NCBI GenBank assembly: GCA_003971905.1
Contig: RSEE01000050.1
Coordinates: 430,143 to 494,142 of the forward strand
Reading direction: 5' to 3'
Source of the DNA: Moniliella sp. 'wahieum'
Taxonomy: Eukaryota; Basidiomycota; Moniliellomycetes; Moniliellales; Moniliellaceae
DNA length: 64,000 nucleotides
The notes under the pieces were generated by a model that was given only the letters and a program-made list of their open reading frames with translations, had not been told where the DNA came from and did not search any database. Shown in pieces: positions 1-11,950 of the stretch (positions within the stretch are counted from its first letter, which is position 1; the number at the start of each line of letters is the position of its first letter). Position numbers and translations under genes: made by a program.

Positions 1-335
1 CAGGCAACCCATGTCCCATTTCATGCTGAGGGCTGGACTGAAATTGCTGGGCGTAAGCCGAAGGAGACACCACCCCAGCCCGTCCAACGGCAGCCGACGG
101 CATAGCCACCCCCCCGGGCACGCGTCCTCCTGCCCCACTAAACCCGGCTGGGCTGGGTGGTTGCACTCCGGGCGGCCTGGAGCGCAGGGTGACTCGCCTG
201 GCGTGCCACAGCAAAGGCATAGGTTCCACGAATGCGTCTTTAGAAGTGATGGAAGACTCGGAGCTGGAAGAGTAAAGATTGAGGTTTTCCAGCAGCTCCC
301 CTGGCGGTCGCGGTGGTGCGCATGGGCGCAGACAT
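1..335 (-). CDS. N-terminal part of an unrecognised protein, running off the left edge
   Basis: On the minus strand a candidate start (MSAPMRTT...) lies at 335-333, with a second in-frame ATG at 323-321. A long stop-free frame then reads to the window edge and includes ENLNLYSSSSESSITSKDAF and a Pro/Gly/Ala-rich stretch. The start codon and the long frame differ by one frame step near a G run at about 290-300, the same kind of break seen in the conserved genes here. I do not recognise the family. A plus-strand ORF over the same bases (11-340) is less protein-like and is treated as a shadow. Existence is inferred from open frame and composition only. Confidence 0.4.
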
Positions 336-647
336 GGTAAAGAGCGTGGTGGGTGTGGAAAGAGAGGGGAAGGGGGGGGGGCTGGGAGAAGAAAGAAAGA
401 AAACAAGAAAGAAAGGAAAGGTGGTGGTGAAGCTTGAAGGAGAAGAAGGTGTTCTCGAAGCTGAAGTGATCTGCAGACGGTAGTTGAAGCTGCCCTGTAC
501 GCGGGCTCACACTGCCGCCCTCGACGCAACTGAGGACCACGCATACAGGCGAACGGCCAGTACAGGGCCTGCGCTTCTCTCCAGTGTACTGCAATTCCCT
601 CAGCGTATTACAATTCCCTCGACATGTGATCGAGGGGGGGGTAGATG

Positions 648-660
648 ATCGATGATCGAT
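648..660. repeat. Heptamer array, ATCGATG
   Basis: Two ATCGAT palindromes separated by one G (648-653 and 655-660) are followed by a decayed ATG copy. This is the TGA+TCGA version of the TNA+palindrome unit. Confidence 0.6.
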
Positions 661-1143
661 GATGCAGATGATGGACAATCTGCGATCTTCAGGTCCAGCG
701 CCCAGCCTTGAGCCAGCATCCGCGACAGACCAGCACCAGGCCACAGACTGACAACCGGCGACTGAGCTCAGCAGCATCGCACAGGGCGAGTGACCCCGGC
801 CCACAGCAGCCTTCCGCCAAGACGGTCCTCTCTGCCGCCGTGCGGATTGCAACCGCACACGGCCAAACGCTAGCCGCATGCGGCAAATTAGGCGCGGGGA
901 CAGTGTTGGCTGGAACACAGATCGACGTAGCAGGCTTTCATGCTTGCAGCTCCCGGCGGCAGTCATGCACTCAGCAAGGATGTCGACGGCACCATCATCG
1001 ATCGCTGATCATCGAACGGTCATCGAGGTCATCGCCCGCACTACCACGCAGTGCCGGGCCGTGCCTTCAGAGCTTCAGCGCTCCAACGCAACGGAATTTA
1101 ATGTTCACTTTCAATCACCCACTCCATCACCTTACCAGTCCTT

Positions 1144-1164
1144 AGGCCTTAGGCCTTGGGCCTT
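1144..1164. repeat. Heptamer array, AGGCCTT
   Basis: AGGCCTT at 1144-1150 and 1151-1157 is followed in phase by GGGCCTT at 1158-1164. This is the TTA+GGCC version of the unit. Confidence 0.65.
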
Positions 1165-1807
1165 ATAACCGGTCGTGTGCACCACCGGCCGTTCAATCAA
1201 TGATTCGGGATTCAATTTGAATTTACTTGCTGGCAGTCACTAGCTAGTCACTAGCCATGTAGACAGCTTCTTTCGGCAAGTGGGGTCGGCATGTCGCTAG
1301 TCACTACTAGTCAACCCAGTCAACACCACACGCCTTCATCGACTTCATCAGCGATGATCGATCGATGACCGATGTTACTGCTCTAGTATAGTTAGTAGTT
1401 GCTTTGTCATTATATGCATAACCCCTCTCAGATCTCACACCTTCCACTCGTTCAGCACCACTACACATACCACAACTTATGTGTGAGAGCGCTTACCAAT
1501 AATCTATAGTCGATCCAATGGTGAAGTCCCCGTTCGCTCGTGCGGTAGGTGAGGAAAGCGGAGACGGAGGATGCTGCCATTTAAGTGCCGGCGCGTTGGT
1601 TCTCGATGACGAATGTAACAGCTGTATTTGGTAGGCATGCGCTTTTGACGGATCAAGAAAAATGATCGGGCTAGCAAGTACTACATTACCCTCTTCATGC
1701 TGTGTACGCTGATGATGACCTCCGTCACAATGGGACCGTGATAGATATTGTGGGCATGAGAGACTACCCGACCAGGCGCTCAAGTACTGGCCAATGATGC
1801 GGCCTAA

Positions 1808-2507
<700 letters not shown>

Positions 2508-2898
2508 GGCGAAGATGCTGGCAATGGTGATGGTGATGGTGGTATGTGGTGAGACGCAACATGAAAAGCTGGCGCAAGGCCGGCAACTTGGACACCCACT
2601 CAAAGACAAAGGATGGAGACGTAGTACATTTCCAGTTGCGCCACATGGGCTGTCCCACACTGCCCCCACGCTGGCCACCGTCCCCGCGCAACGGCCTGAG
2701 GCGCTTCGGCTGAATTGGCCCATGGAGCTAGGAGGGGCAAATTGCAATGTTCAAATGCGCGCGCGCATGGACTGGATTAGGTCATCCGCCAAAAATCGAA
2801 AATCAAAATCAAATCAAATTCAACCTCAACCACGCCCGCCCATTCTCGACGCGTCCATTAACTCCACCTGCACCACCACTGCCCCCCGCCAGCACGTG
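2508..2898. promoter_or_regulatory. Divergent intergenic/promoter region between YPT6 and the plus-strand unknown gene
   Basis: 391 bp between two divergent starts. It is presumed to hold both promoters. It has no clear TATA box. An A/T-richer tract of repeated AAATC-like words lies at 2790-2825. Confidence 0.4.
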
Positions 2899-3670
2899 AT
2901 GCCCGACACGCAATCGCCTGGCCTGCGCGCCGCGCGTCGCCGCACCCGCCGCACCCAACAGCCGCGCCGCCAAGAGGCGCCCGTGCAGCCCCCCGAGCAG
3001 GCCGAGGCACACATGGGCCTCGGCCTTGCCATGGACGACAGCCACACCGAGCTGTCGCTCGACGAGCTGGATCGCCACACGCCGCGCGAGGTGGCCGGCA
3101 TGCGGTTCCGGCGCACGCATGACCTGTTGGCGCTCGTGCTTGATGCACGCCGGGTCGGTGATCTCCGGCCGCGCCCCAGCCCCTACGCCCTCTTCAACCG
3201 CAAAGCCATCCAGGCCCATGCCCACGGCATGCGCCACAAGACCCAGCAGGAAGCCGAAGCCCATCGTGTGCGCATGCAGCGCTTGGAGAAGGCGTTTGCT
3301 CCCTTCGCACCGCAGCCTGCGCACACCTCCCCCAGCTCCAGTGCGCCCGCATTCCTGGGCACCAACATTATTCGTGCCCCTACGCCCGAGTGGGCCCGTC
3401 CGGCCCCCGTGCCCCAGCCCAGTGTCCCCGACCCCCCCGTCATGGGGTCGGACCCGCCCCCGCCCGTGCCACAACCAAGTGCAGAGCCCGTGCCGAATGG
3501 GACAGTGGACACTCCCAGGAGGCAGCCCCGCTTCCCCTGCCCAAGAACAACCGCAAGAGGGTGTGCAGGAGCCGCCTACGTCTGAGCCCCAGCCCCCGCC
3601 GCGGCTGCTGCTGCTGCCGCCGCAGCTCCCCCTGCCGATGACCAAGAAGCACAATCCACTACAGACGTAG
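2899..3670 (+). CDS. Unrecognised Arg/Pro-rich protein
   Basis: A long frame from ATG 2899 (MPDTQSPGLRAARRRTRRTQ) has a basic start, then a more ordered central block around 3050-3220 containing ELSLDELDRHTPREVAGMRF and DARRVGDLRPRPSPYALF. A helical, charged stretch (EAEAHRVRMQRLEKAFAPF) and a Pro/Ser-rich tail follow. In the first frame the stop is at 3585. A better tail (EQPQEGVQEPPTSEPQPPP, stop at 3670) lies in another frame, so one frame break near 3500-3540 is likely. The basic start and linker-like tail would fit a nuclear protein, but that is only inference. A 295-codon minus-strand ORF over the same bases is judged a shadow. Confidence 0.55.
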
Positions 3671-4491
3671 CAACTAGTAATTAGGATATGATTCAAGGCG
3701 TGGTTCGGGTCGAGCCATGATAGCCGACTGAGGATGTGGGGGCTAAGTGGGTTTTATGCGTTTTACCGGCCAACGGCAGCTCTGACGAGTTGCTGGTGTG
3801 TATAAGACTCTCCTCGGTTCTGAGGCGATGGAGGCGCACAGACCCCGCCGCGGGAAGACAAGCGTGTTTCCATCCCATATGGACACTTGATGAGATCTGG
3901 AGTGCTGATGGTCCTCGAGGGTGATGCAATCGCACTGGCAGTGGTGGTGGTCTAAGCCAACCAGCAACGCCTACAGCAAGCAGCGAGTCGCCACCAGGGG
4001 CTAAGCTGCGGAACAAGGAAAAACAGGAGAGAGAAAACAACGGAACTCCCAGGCCTGAGAAGGAACTGAAGGGACATTGGCCAAAGCACGAGCCACCCGA
4101 TGGCTCAACAACACTGCCTTAGATTGCCAGGCACGACCATGACCTTCTACAGCAAAGCTAGTGGCAAGGAATAGCAATGGGAAACCCACTCAGAAATCAC
4201 GGTGATGGCTAATGAGTTCTTCGACCGTGATGGGCGTAGCTAACTGTACTGGCTGGAGGTGCAAAGCGGGAATGACAACCCTCCCAGAACGGTGGCCAGC
4301 ATCAACCTGAGGATGCCTCCGTGCTTTATTGCCAGTGGAGCCAGCTTATCTTTATCTGTGTTTACAAAGGGTTTGGACCCACGTTAGGCCGGATGTGGTA
4401 GAACGTGCGTATTCATCATTCAGAAAGAAAATGTCGGAGGGATGTTGGCCATAGTGGCCATGATCCTTTATCAAAGGGGAAAAGGGTATCA
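3671..4491. other. Convergent intergenic region
   Basis: About 0.8 kb between converging genes. I see no gene, RNA or clear repeat. A GTGAGT donor at the permease end could carry that gene a little further into this interval. Confidence 0.4.
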
Positions 4492-6416
4492 TCAAAACCA
4501 GATCCAACTCACGAGACGAATCCAACCCGTGGGCGGTGACTCGACAGGTTCAGGGTTCTGGCGGTACTGAGTGATCCAAGGCTGGATGGGGACCTCACTG
4601 AGTGGGATCCACAGAGGTGTTTTTGTGACGAATTTGTATCCCAACAAGAGAAGCACATTAACAATCGGGCAGCAATAGGCCGAGATGAACGTCTGGGCCT
4701 CCTGGTTGCCTGTAACAAAAAACTCGAACCCCCCTGTCAAAAGACAGAAAGAAGAACCAAGCAATCCGATCCAGGCCAGGTACGGCTGGAACCAGCTCTG
4801 CCACGGCAGCGAGGACCGCGGGATGCCCTGTTTCCGCATAGCGTAGTACACACGCAGAAAAATCAGGCATGTGACAGCCCATTGGTACAAGGCCAGCGAA
4901 GAGACCACACTCTGCAAGTATCCAAATACCTGCGTCGCACTCGAACTCACCACAGTGTATCCCAGTGGGAACCCAGAGGTGACAACGAGCACGGCAACCC
5001 AAGGAACACCCCATCTGTGGGTCTTGAGAAACGCCTTGGGAGCAAACCCCATGTTTGCTAGGGCCATTGCTGAGCGGGACGCAGCGAGCGTACCTGCCGC
5101 ACCAGAGCTGTACGCAGATGTGATACAAACTGCGTTGATGATCGAGGGTAACACTTTGACGCCTGCATTGGAGGCGGCAACAACGTAGGGTGATGCGGAG
5201 GCGGTACCGGACGAGTTCAAGAGACGAGTATCATTGTAGGGCACAACAAGCCCGACACAAAAGACGAGCAGAACGTAAATCCCGCCCACCCGGATAAACA
5301 CACGCTTGGCTGCGCGAGGCAACGCCTGGCGTGGGTTGCGCGTTTCAGCAGCTGCGGCGCAGATCGTCTCAATTCCTTGGTAGCTGTACGCAGCGTTTGT
5401 GAGTGTGTACCAGAAGCCGAACCAGCGACCCTGGCACCCTTCAGCAGATACTCTGCCATTGGGCCAGGATTGCGCCAATACTGAAACCCTGTCATGTGGC
5501 CGTGGGGGCCGGCTCCAAGGTCAATACAGATGCAAAAGATGACGAGTCCAATTGCTGTTGTGAGCTTGAGGATGGAAAACCCGTACTCTGTCTCGCTGTA
5601 CAAACGAGTAAATGTCAAGTTGGTTGCAAGGAGAACAACGCCAAAGATGGTAATAAACACAGCAGGGGAGATGCTGTCGTTCCAGTATTGAACCAGAGTC
5701 GCTGCTGCCGTAAACTCAGCCGGAAGACTGACAAAATTGCCGTACAACATGGCCCAGCCACTTGCAAACGCCAATCCCTGAGAGACAAACATACCACTGT
5801 GGCGGACGTAGTAGCGCTCACTGGTGCCAAAGTGGAAAGCTGACCAGTGTCAGCAGGGGTTTTGTATAGTATAACAAGACAGGAGACGAAAACTTACTTC
5901 GGCTTGACAGAAGAGCATCGAACAAGCAAACACTCCCACGATCAAGTATCCCAGGAAAAGTGACAGAGGTCCAGCATTGGCCAAGGCCTTTCCAACACCA
6001 AGGAAGACACCGGTACCGATGGAGCCTGTCAAAGTCCGTCAGCATCCTTTTGGTCGATGATACATCTACAGGACTTCGAGTGAAGACATACCGGCCAATG
6101 CGATCATGGCAAGCTGGCGGGAGGTAAATGCTTCGCGGACCTGATCCTGGTCAAAGAGCTTACTGGCCAATTCGGGATCCACCCCGGAAACATCGCCGTA
6201 GGTCCGAACTTTGCCTGCAAATCGGTCCAACGTGCTCACCTTGACATCCACCTTCTCTCCGTATCCTTTGTCATCCAATTCGGCCTTTTCGTCCGTCGCA
6301 GTTGTGTCATGGGCGGCGCGAGGATCGTAGAAGGTGGTGGGGACGTATCCATCTTCGGGCAACGAGGGTTCTGACGTCGGTGTGGAAGCCTTAGCACGGT
6401 GGAAGAACCTCGACAT
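4492..6416 (-). CDS. Amino-acid permease, YAT/AAP family (APC superfamily)
   Basis: Plasma-membrane proton/amino-acid symporter of the fungal YAT family. The cytosolic N-tail starts at 6416 (MSRFFHRAKAS...). The first membrane segment, SIGTGVFLGVGKALANAGPL, follows an intron at 6026-6091 (66 nt, GTATGT...CAG). A second GTAAGT intron lies near 5840-5895. Later family signatures are GIETICAAAAETRNPRQALP and RVFIRVGGIYVLLVFCVGLV, then about seven further hydrophobic segments and a short cytosolic tail. Frame breaks are visible near 5800 (before YYVRHSGMFV) and near 5431 (between EYLLKG and the next helix). The stop at 4492 is in frame, but a GTGAGT just before it leaves open one more small exon. 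Substrate cannot be read from sequence. Confidence 0.9.
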
Positions 6417-7121
6417 GGTGGCGATGATGGTTGGAAGGAAGAACAGGAGGCAGGTGTGGCGTCAAGGACATACTATCGCACCTTGGTTTCCGCAGTTTTC
6501 AAGGCAAGGGGGAGGGTAGCAAGAAGATAATGCGAAGAACCAGGTACCGGCGGGCAGATATCCGACTGATAGACATGTCGCATGGTCTTGCGGTCTGTCG
6601 TCCACAGAGTGGGCTGCTACCTCTCTCGCGCCTCACGCATCACGCGTGCGGCTGCACGCCTCCGTGCGACTATGTACGGGGATATAACCGGCTATCTGGA
6701 GAGAATGCAATGATGTCAGATATGCGAGCATTACGCCATGGGTTAGGCCAGGGTCCTCGCAAGCAGCCCGGCGACGTTAGGCAGAGGGGAACTGTCCACA
6801 ACGCTGCCGCTGATGCACCCTGCGAGCACACGGGGCCAGAGCAGCCTCCAAGGGCTTATCTTATCTGCGCCACAATCTTATGGTCACCACAGTGCTGTCC
6901 ATTACCGGTTACCCATTACCCGTGAGCCAGTGTGCGGCTGTGGCGCTTGCTCTCTATGTCTCAGATACGAGTAATAGCAAACCACTGCTTTTCCATATTC
7001 AACGCAGGGAGGGAACCTATGTTGCAATCCCCATATCGATATGCGCACGGTTCGCACTTGCCTTCACATTGAAGGGATACGCCATGGTCCCCTATGGCCC
7101 TATAGGCCATTGGGCCATTTA

Positions 7122-7212
7122 AGGCTTAGGCCTTAGGAAGGGCTTAGGCCCCTGTGGATTGGACGAAGACCTTCAAGCTTCACCCATCATGCACATCATG
7201 CATCATGCATCA
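7122..7212. repeat. Heptamer arrays, AGGCCTT (decayed) and ATGCATC
   Basis: AGGCTT/AGGCCTT words lie at 7122-7151. ATGCATC is found twice in phase at 7199-7212, preceded by a near copy with a 2-bp offset. Confidence 0.55.
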
Positions 7213-7930
7213 CTATCAGTAAGTCACTAATAGTCCTAGTCACTCGGTACAAGCGGCTCGTGCGAGTGCCTTGAGATACCATAGTACTGCGATTTAGGAC
7301 TCTGAGAGCATGACAGCCAGACTACGGGTTCCCGCCGCTTCACCCAGAGTAGATTTAGCGCCCACAAGCGGAGTCCGTGGCACCTGAAGCGTGAAGTGAA
7401 GCACCTCTCCTAATAGGACTGAGCCTCGGCTGTGAAATGACTCGTCACGCGTCATCATATTCTTCTGACATGTGACACTGCCTCCGACTCTCTTCGCTAA
7501 TACCTTCTTCTTTCGCTCACCACAGCAATGAATCCCTATCAAGATCATATGGATTTTGCCTCATCTCCTTTTCGCTTGGTACGGGATCCGATCGTATCAC
7601 TAATAGCACCAACGTGAGCTGGTGGATAGATAACAAGACCACCAGCAAAAAAAGTAAGTTGAAATCTCTTCTTCTCTTTTGCTCTCTTCCACGCCTCGCT
7701 CGCCTAGGTGGCCCGCTGCCTTTTTGGACCCGAAGCACGTTGCACTTTCTCTTGCAACTGTGTGGGTGGCTCAAACCATCTCATCTCTATACACCCGCGA
7801 TAGGGCGGTGTGCAGCACCGGCAAACAGATATGATGGCCCCGAATGACCATTGTGTGCGAGATGAAGCCTGAAGGATGGGACCGATTAGGGTTAAGACAT
7901 CTGTATTCATCAGACGTAACTATCATTAGT

Positions 7931-8222
7931 AGTTGAGCTGATCTTGCTCCCATTTCCAATTTCTTCGTCCCAACCGTCTCGCTCTTTCCCTGTTCTTCCA
8001 CTTCTCGCCATACCCGCTGCTTCTGCTTCTCTTCCCCACGAATGATAATGTCACAATCGGGGCTAAGGCGAGGGAGACCAGAGTCGGGACTAGGCCATGG
8101 GATGAAGCAATCGTTCGTGGGGAGGAAGCCAAAGGAAGGACATGGTGCAAAGTGGAAGAAACAGAGAAAAGGGGAGACGCACGGGAGAGAGAAATTGGAA
8201 ATGGGAGCGAGATCAGCAAAAC
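7931..8222. mobile_element. Foldback (MITE-like) element
   Basis: The left end (7931-8045) and the reverse complement of the right end (8105-8222) align over about 115 bp, by eye roughly three-quarters identical. The best block is the outer ~36 bp containing CTCCCATTTCCAATTTC. A loop of about 60 bp separates the arms. It has no coding capacity. Two further single arms of the same family lie at 8235-8403 and 25735-25895, so this is a dispersed non-autonomous repeat. No target-site duplication is obvious. Confidence 0.6.
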
Positions 8223-8234
8223 TATGAAAGCAAC

Positions 8235-8403
8235 AGTCGGAGATAGTCGAGGGAGACCAAAAGGTCCTGTCGGAGACGGTGGAATTGGCAAGATCATTCG
8301 TGGAAGGAAACGAGAGGCATCGGACAGATAACAGAAGCGCAAGGGAGAGGAAAGAGCGAGATACACGGGATGTAGAATTGGGAAGTGGAGCGAGAGCTGT
8401 CAA
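8235..8403 (+). repeat. Second arm copy of the foldback family
   Basis: It starts with a word like GTCGAGGGAGACCAAAAGG, contains ATCATTCGTGG and ends in GAATTGGGAAGTGGAGCGAG. These landmarks occur in the same order in the 7931-8222 element and at 25735-25895. Confidence 0.6.
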
Positions 8404-8815
8404 TCACGGTTACAATAACAGAGGTCCCATTGGCCACTGAGAAAAGAGGGGGAAATGTCATATTGGGGGGTCCGCTTCCGCTTTCCGGTGGAGATGAGGT
8501 GAGTTCCTCTTGGAGGTATGGAGAGAATAAGGCGGAGAATGAAGCAAGGGCCGTCAGTACCATTGTCTTGCAGAGAGTAATTGTTGAACGGATCAACAGT
8601 TGATGATATTGACGGGCAAAAAACGATGCCGGCATATTTTCAGTTACTATAGAAGCTGAAGAGAGACGGGATCCCTGCCTTCAGTCGATCTCGGCCTCGT
8701 CTCAGTGACCTAATGAGGATCTGAAAGCTTTACCTTGCATTACCATCTCAATTGCCAACAAAAAAGATGTGATCGTATCGACATGCCTCTTCTGTCTCTC
8801 CTTCTCTCTCACTAC

Positions 8816-9058
8816 TTATCGAAATGCCACATGTAGCGGCGTTCCCTGTCCTGCTTGTGGCCGAAAAGCTAGACCTCTCCCACTGGATACCAAAAGTTCC
8901 CTAAACCCAGCTAGCGGGCGACTCAATAATGGACTACCACTGGGTATCTCGTCCGGTTTGGGCGACACTTCTTCCAGCAACCCAACGATATACTGGAAGG
9001 TATCAGGGTCAAAATGTCTTAGTATAGTAGCAACAAAGAGAGCCGCCCAACAGTGCAC
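8816..9058 (-). CDS. Small unrecognised ORF
   Basis: A stop-free frame of about 80 codons includes CWAALFVATILRHFDPDTFQ and a later VSPKPDEIPSGSPLL. It reads like protein but begins at a GTG, has no family I recognise and has a weaker G/C third-position bias than its neighbours. It could be an exon of a larger decayed gene or of a mobile element, or chance. Confidence 0.2.
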   Translation of the reverse strand: MHCWAALFVATILRHFDPDTFQYIVGLLEEVSPKPDEIPSGSPLLSRPLAGFRELLVSSGRGLAFRPQAGQGTPLHVAFR

Positions 9059-9340
9059 ATATTCCGAATCGCCTTGCCACTAGAGCATCTCTTTTCTCAT
9101 CATCAAGCAAGCATCAAATGCGTAGTTACTATACGGTTTCTTTCAAAGTATCGTACTGGAACGCTTCGCGGCATCCATTGCAAAACAGGTCGAACAGGGG
9201 GAACGAAACCAGGAGAGAGAAAACTGGTCAAAAAGTACTCTCGCAGCCCCCAAATGTCGCACGCCTATGCAGTGGCGAACATAGTTCCGTATATATATAT
9301 CGGGCACAGAACGTCTAACAGTTGGCAACAGGCTCGCTCC

Positions 9341-11044
9341 CTACACAAGGGGAGAAAACTGTGCCCGGTATTGGTTCTTGATGGGCAAAGTGAGCGATTC
9401 GGCAAAGTCCGGTGGAGAAGCGGCCAATTCGTCGTCAGAGAGGCGTACCTCAAACTTGCCAAGCAAGCCTGCCAGGACCGAGCACCCCTCGTAGGTGGCC
9501 AGCGTCTGTCCCAAAACAGAGACGAGGACCCGCATTGAATGCGTGGAAGACAAAGGGACTGAAGGTGCGCAGTGATCCATCCTCTTTAAGGAAGCGCTCT
9601 GGCTTGAACTCGGCACAGTCTGGACCCCAAATTTCCGGCATCCGTCCCATAACCCAATCGGACCAAAGGACGGTGGTGCCCTTTTGGACGTGCACTTTAG
9701 GAAGCTGTCCCGGTTGCACGGGCTCGGCCCCTGTTCCGTACCCCTCTTGGAAGGAAGAGGAAGGAATGATGACGTCGTCCTCCACAACAAACTTGACATT
9801 CTTCGGTACCGATGGCCACAAGCGCAAGGTTTCGTTAAACACCGCTTGCGTATAAGGCTACTCTTGAGATCATCATAGTCCATCGGGCGCTGCGCTTCGG
9901 GAGGACCAAGCACATCAGCCACTCCTCTCGCAACTTGGCCACCACCCGCGGGTTCTGATGCAACATATAGAACGCCCATCCGAGCGCTTGCGCCGTGGTG
10001 TCGCGTCCAGCAATGATAAAGTTGAGACAAACGTTCACGAGCATTTCCCGATCACAGCCTGGTCGATAAAGAGCTGGAGCAAGTCCTTGCCTGTCCCTTG
10101 CTTTTACTTAGATTCGCACTGCCTGAACGAATGGCTTCAAAGCGCTGGTCAATGATTTGGTAGCACGTCCCATGCATCAGCTTGACGCCTCGCATCTTCT
10201 CCCGTCGTGGAGAAGCGCTCCGTAAACTTCCACATTGGATGGTGAACCGCTTCATCACCATCACTTGGGCCCAGTCAAAGGCAGTGGCAAAGGGAATTCT
10301 TTGTTTAGTCCCGTGTGCTCCGAAGGAAGAAAGCCTTGGGGGGCAGCAAAAGCCATCTCGAGGAACGAGTCGAGGTGAAGCGGAACATGAGATCGGAGAA
10401 TACCGTGGTCAGTCTCGATACAATCGGCTGCCAAGCTTGCAGCGTCCAACCGACTGTTGGTACTGTGGTCTGCACGTGCTCGCGAAAATTGTTGACGCTA
10501 AAGATGCGGCTGGCGAGCTTACGTTGCGTGAGAAGTGGGGTCAGTTTCTGCTTGTTGTTTCATAAGGGAGAACAAAGAAAAAGAGGTAAAACCTGTCTCC
10601 AAACATTGCCATCGGCAACAAAGATCCTTCTTCAGACAAAAGGTCGGTCATTGTTGAGCCTAGGATTTTCCCCTTGGGATAGTTTTCGAAGTGGGTCTTC
10701 TGAATGTGCTCGATGTACTCAGGCCGGTTGAGCACGAGGGTGCGGCCGCCAAGGGTGAGGGGGATGGAGAAACTGAAGGGCATTCCGCCGGGCCCAAGGG
10801 TGCGCTGATAATCGAGAAGGTAGCGGATGATGCCGTCAAGTTTGCCGGCCAATCCAGGACTGACGAGCGACCATGTACCGACAAGAGGGTAGGTGCCTTG
10901 GGCTACTGGAATTCCTGGTTGGGCAGCCCGTACCCCAAGCGGACGGTCGGGGTGCATGGCCAAGAGCACAACCAGCACAAGGACTGCGCTGCCGATGGCA
11001 AGCGTTAGGGGACTCGAAGTCACCAGTGTTGATACAATGGCCAT
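9341..11044 (-). CDS. Cytochrome P450 monooxygenase, fatty-acid hydroxylase-like
   Basis: Membrane-anchored heme monooxygenase. Start at 11044, with an N-terminal anchor (TLAIGSAVLVLVVLLAMHP). Motifs in order are FENYPKGKILGS, then RKLASRIFSVNNFREHV after an intron starting near 10600 (GTTTTACC donor, exact acceptor unclear). Next come the I-helix AGRDTTAQ, the K-helix ETLRLWPSVP, PERF, and the heme loop around FNAGPRLC with the Cys ligand. The tail ends PIKNQYRAQFSPLV-stop at 9341. At least five frame breaks separate these blocks, including one inside the heme loop, where FNAGPRLC continues as LGQTLA in another frame. The overall pattern resembles fungal CYP52/CYP86-type omega-hydroxylases, but the subfamily is inferred. 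Reductase partner and substrate are not evident locally. Confidence 0.9.
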
Positions 11045-11950
11045 GGTCCAAATGCAGGAACTTGGAATGTGGGAGGAGAGGTGCTCTAGGGGGTTGGTGG
11101 TAAACCGTCAGAGCAAGGGGGGGCGCTCTTCCTTAAGTTATACAAAGGTCTCATTTTCTGCTTAAGATAGGCTGTTTTACTAGTACATATTATTGTGCTG
11201 AGTAATAACAGGGTTTGGGGAAAATAAGGTGGGATTCAGCTGTGTGGGGGCCGAGCCTGTGTGGGGGTTCTATCGGACTGGCGCGTGAACGTGATCGTGC
11301 GACCGTGCATATGTCCAATCGGCAGCAGTATCAGCGCAAGCGCCTGTCCGATTTTGCGGGGAGCAATCCTCTTCGATGGGCTCAGCGCCGAGTCATTATA
11401 TGAACGGTTGGAGGAGAGAAAATGTGCACGAGTGCAAGAGGGCAAGAGGGAAAGAGTACGAGGGGTGCAAGTGCAACGGCCGACGGACGGGTCTACGTGA
11501 AAGAGACGGTGTCACATGTCATTAAATTGCTGACTATTCCCCCACCAAAAGCGGCTTGCCTCTCTGTGTAATAGGAATCGATCTCAGCATTATATCATGC
11601 CAATCACATTTGCCCTCCGGCCTCTCCCTTTTGGGTTGGGAGGGCCAGGGCGAGCGCTGGCGAGCCTCAAAAAACGTCAACACATCTAAGACAGTAAGAC
11701 AATACAACTTTGTGGTGGCCGATGACCGGTGACCGGTGACTAGTGACTTTCGAATGAACGTTCATTGAACGTTGAACGTGTTAAACGCGAATATATAGGA
11801 AAGGCAGCTTCTTGGTCCGACTTGGGGCATGCTGCGATTTCTCTCTCTTCAGTCGATGAGGCCAGTAAGGCCCAAGGCTTAAGGCCTTTAAGGCCCGGCC
11901 GAGCTCGGCGATCAGGTTGATCTCTAATATCCCGCGCATGGGGCGCGCGC
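11045..11950. other. Intergenic region with heptamer arrays
   Basis: About 0.9 kb with no gene supported. It holds the three-unit mixed array at 11725-11745, an AACGTTG pair at 11768-11781 and AAGGCC/TTAAGG words at 11870-11900. Confidence 0.5.
11725..11781. repeat. Heptamer arrays, mixed ACCGGTG/ACTAGTG, then AACGTTG
   Basis: ACCGGTG occurs at 11725-11731 and 11732-11738, then ACTAGTG at 11739-11745 with no loss of 7-bp phase. A second array, AACGTTG then AACGTGT, lies at 11768-11781. Confidence 0.75.

Larger units (their letters stand above)
336..1807. other. Intergenic region with heptamer arrays, no gene seen
   Basis: No convincing gene. There is a poly-G run at about 371-380 and several short 7-bp palindromic repeats (ATCGATG at 648-660, AGGCCTT at 1144-1164). 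Looser GATC/ATCGAT and CTAGTCA clusters lie at 990-1040 and 1235-1375. ORFs at 708-1168 and 1493-1783 have no recognisable content. Confidence 0.5.
6417..9340. other. Large intergenic region with heptamers and a foldback repeat
   Basis: About 2.9 kb with no recognisable conserved gene. It holds AGGCCT/ATGCAT heptamer arrays (7122-7212), a foldback element (7931-8222) with an extra arm (8235-8403), and one modest ORF (8816-9058, minus). Confidence 0.5.

Noticed and set aside
2809-3696. 295-codon minus-strand ORF
   Set aside because: Gly/Arg/Cys-rich composition typical of the antisense of a GC-rich gene; the plus-strand frame over the same bases is better ordered.
6431-6925. 164-codon plus-strand ORF upstream of the permease
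   Set aside because: No recognisable block, and it overlaps the presumed permease promoter and leader.
7880-7895. TTAGGG-like word suggesting telomeric repeats
   Set aside because: Single occurrence, not tandem; other AACCCTA words are also isolated.
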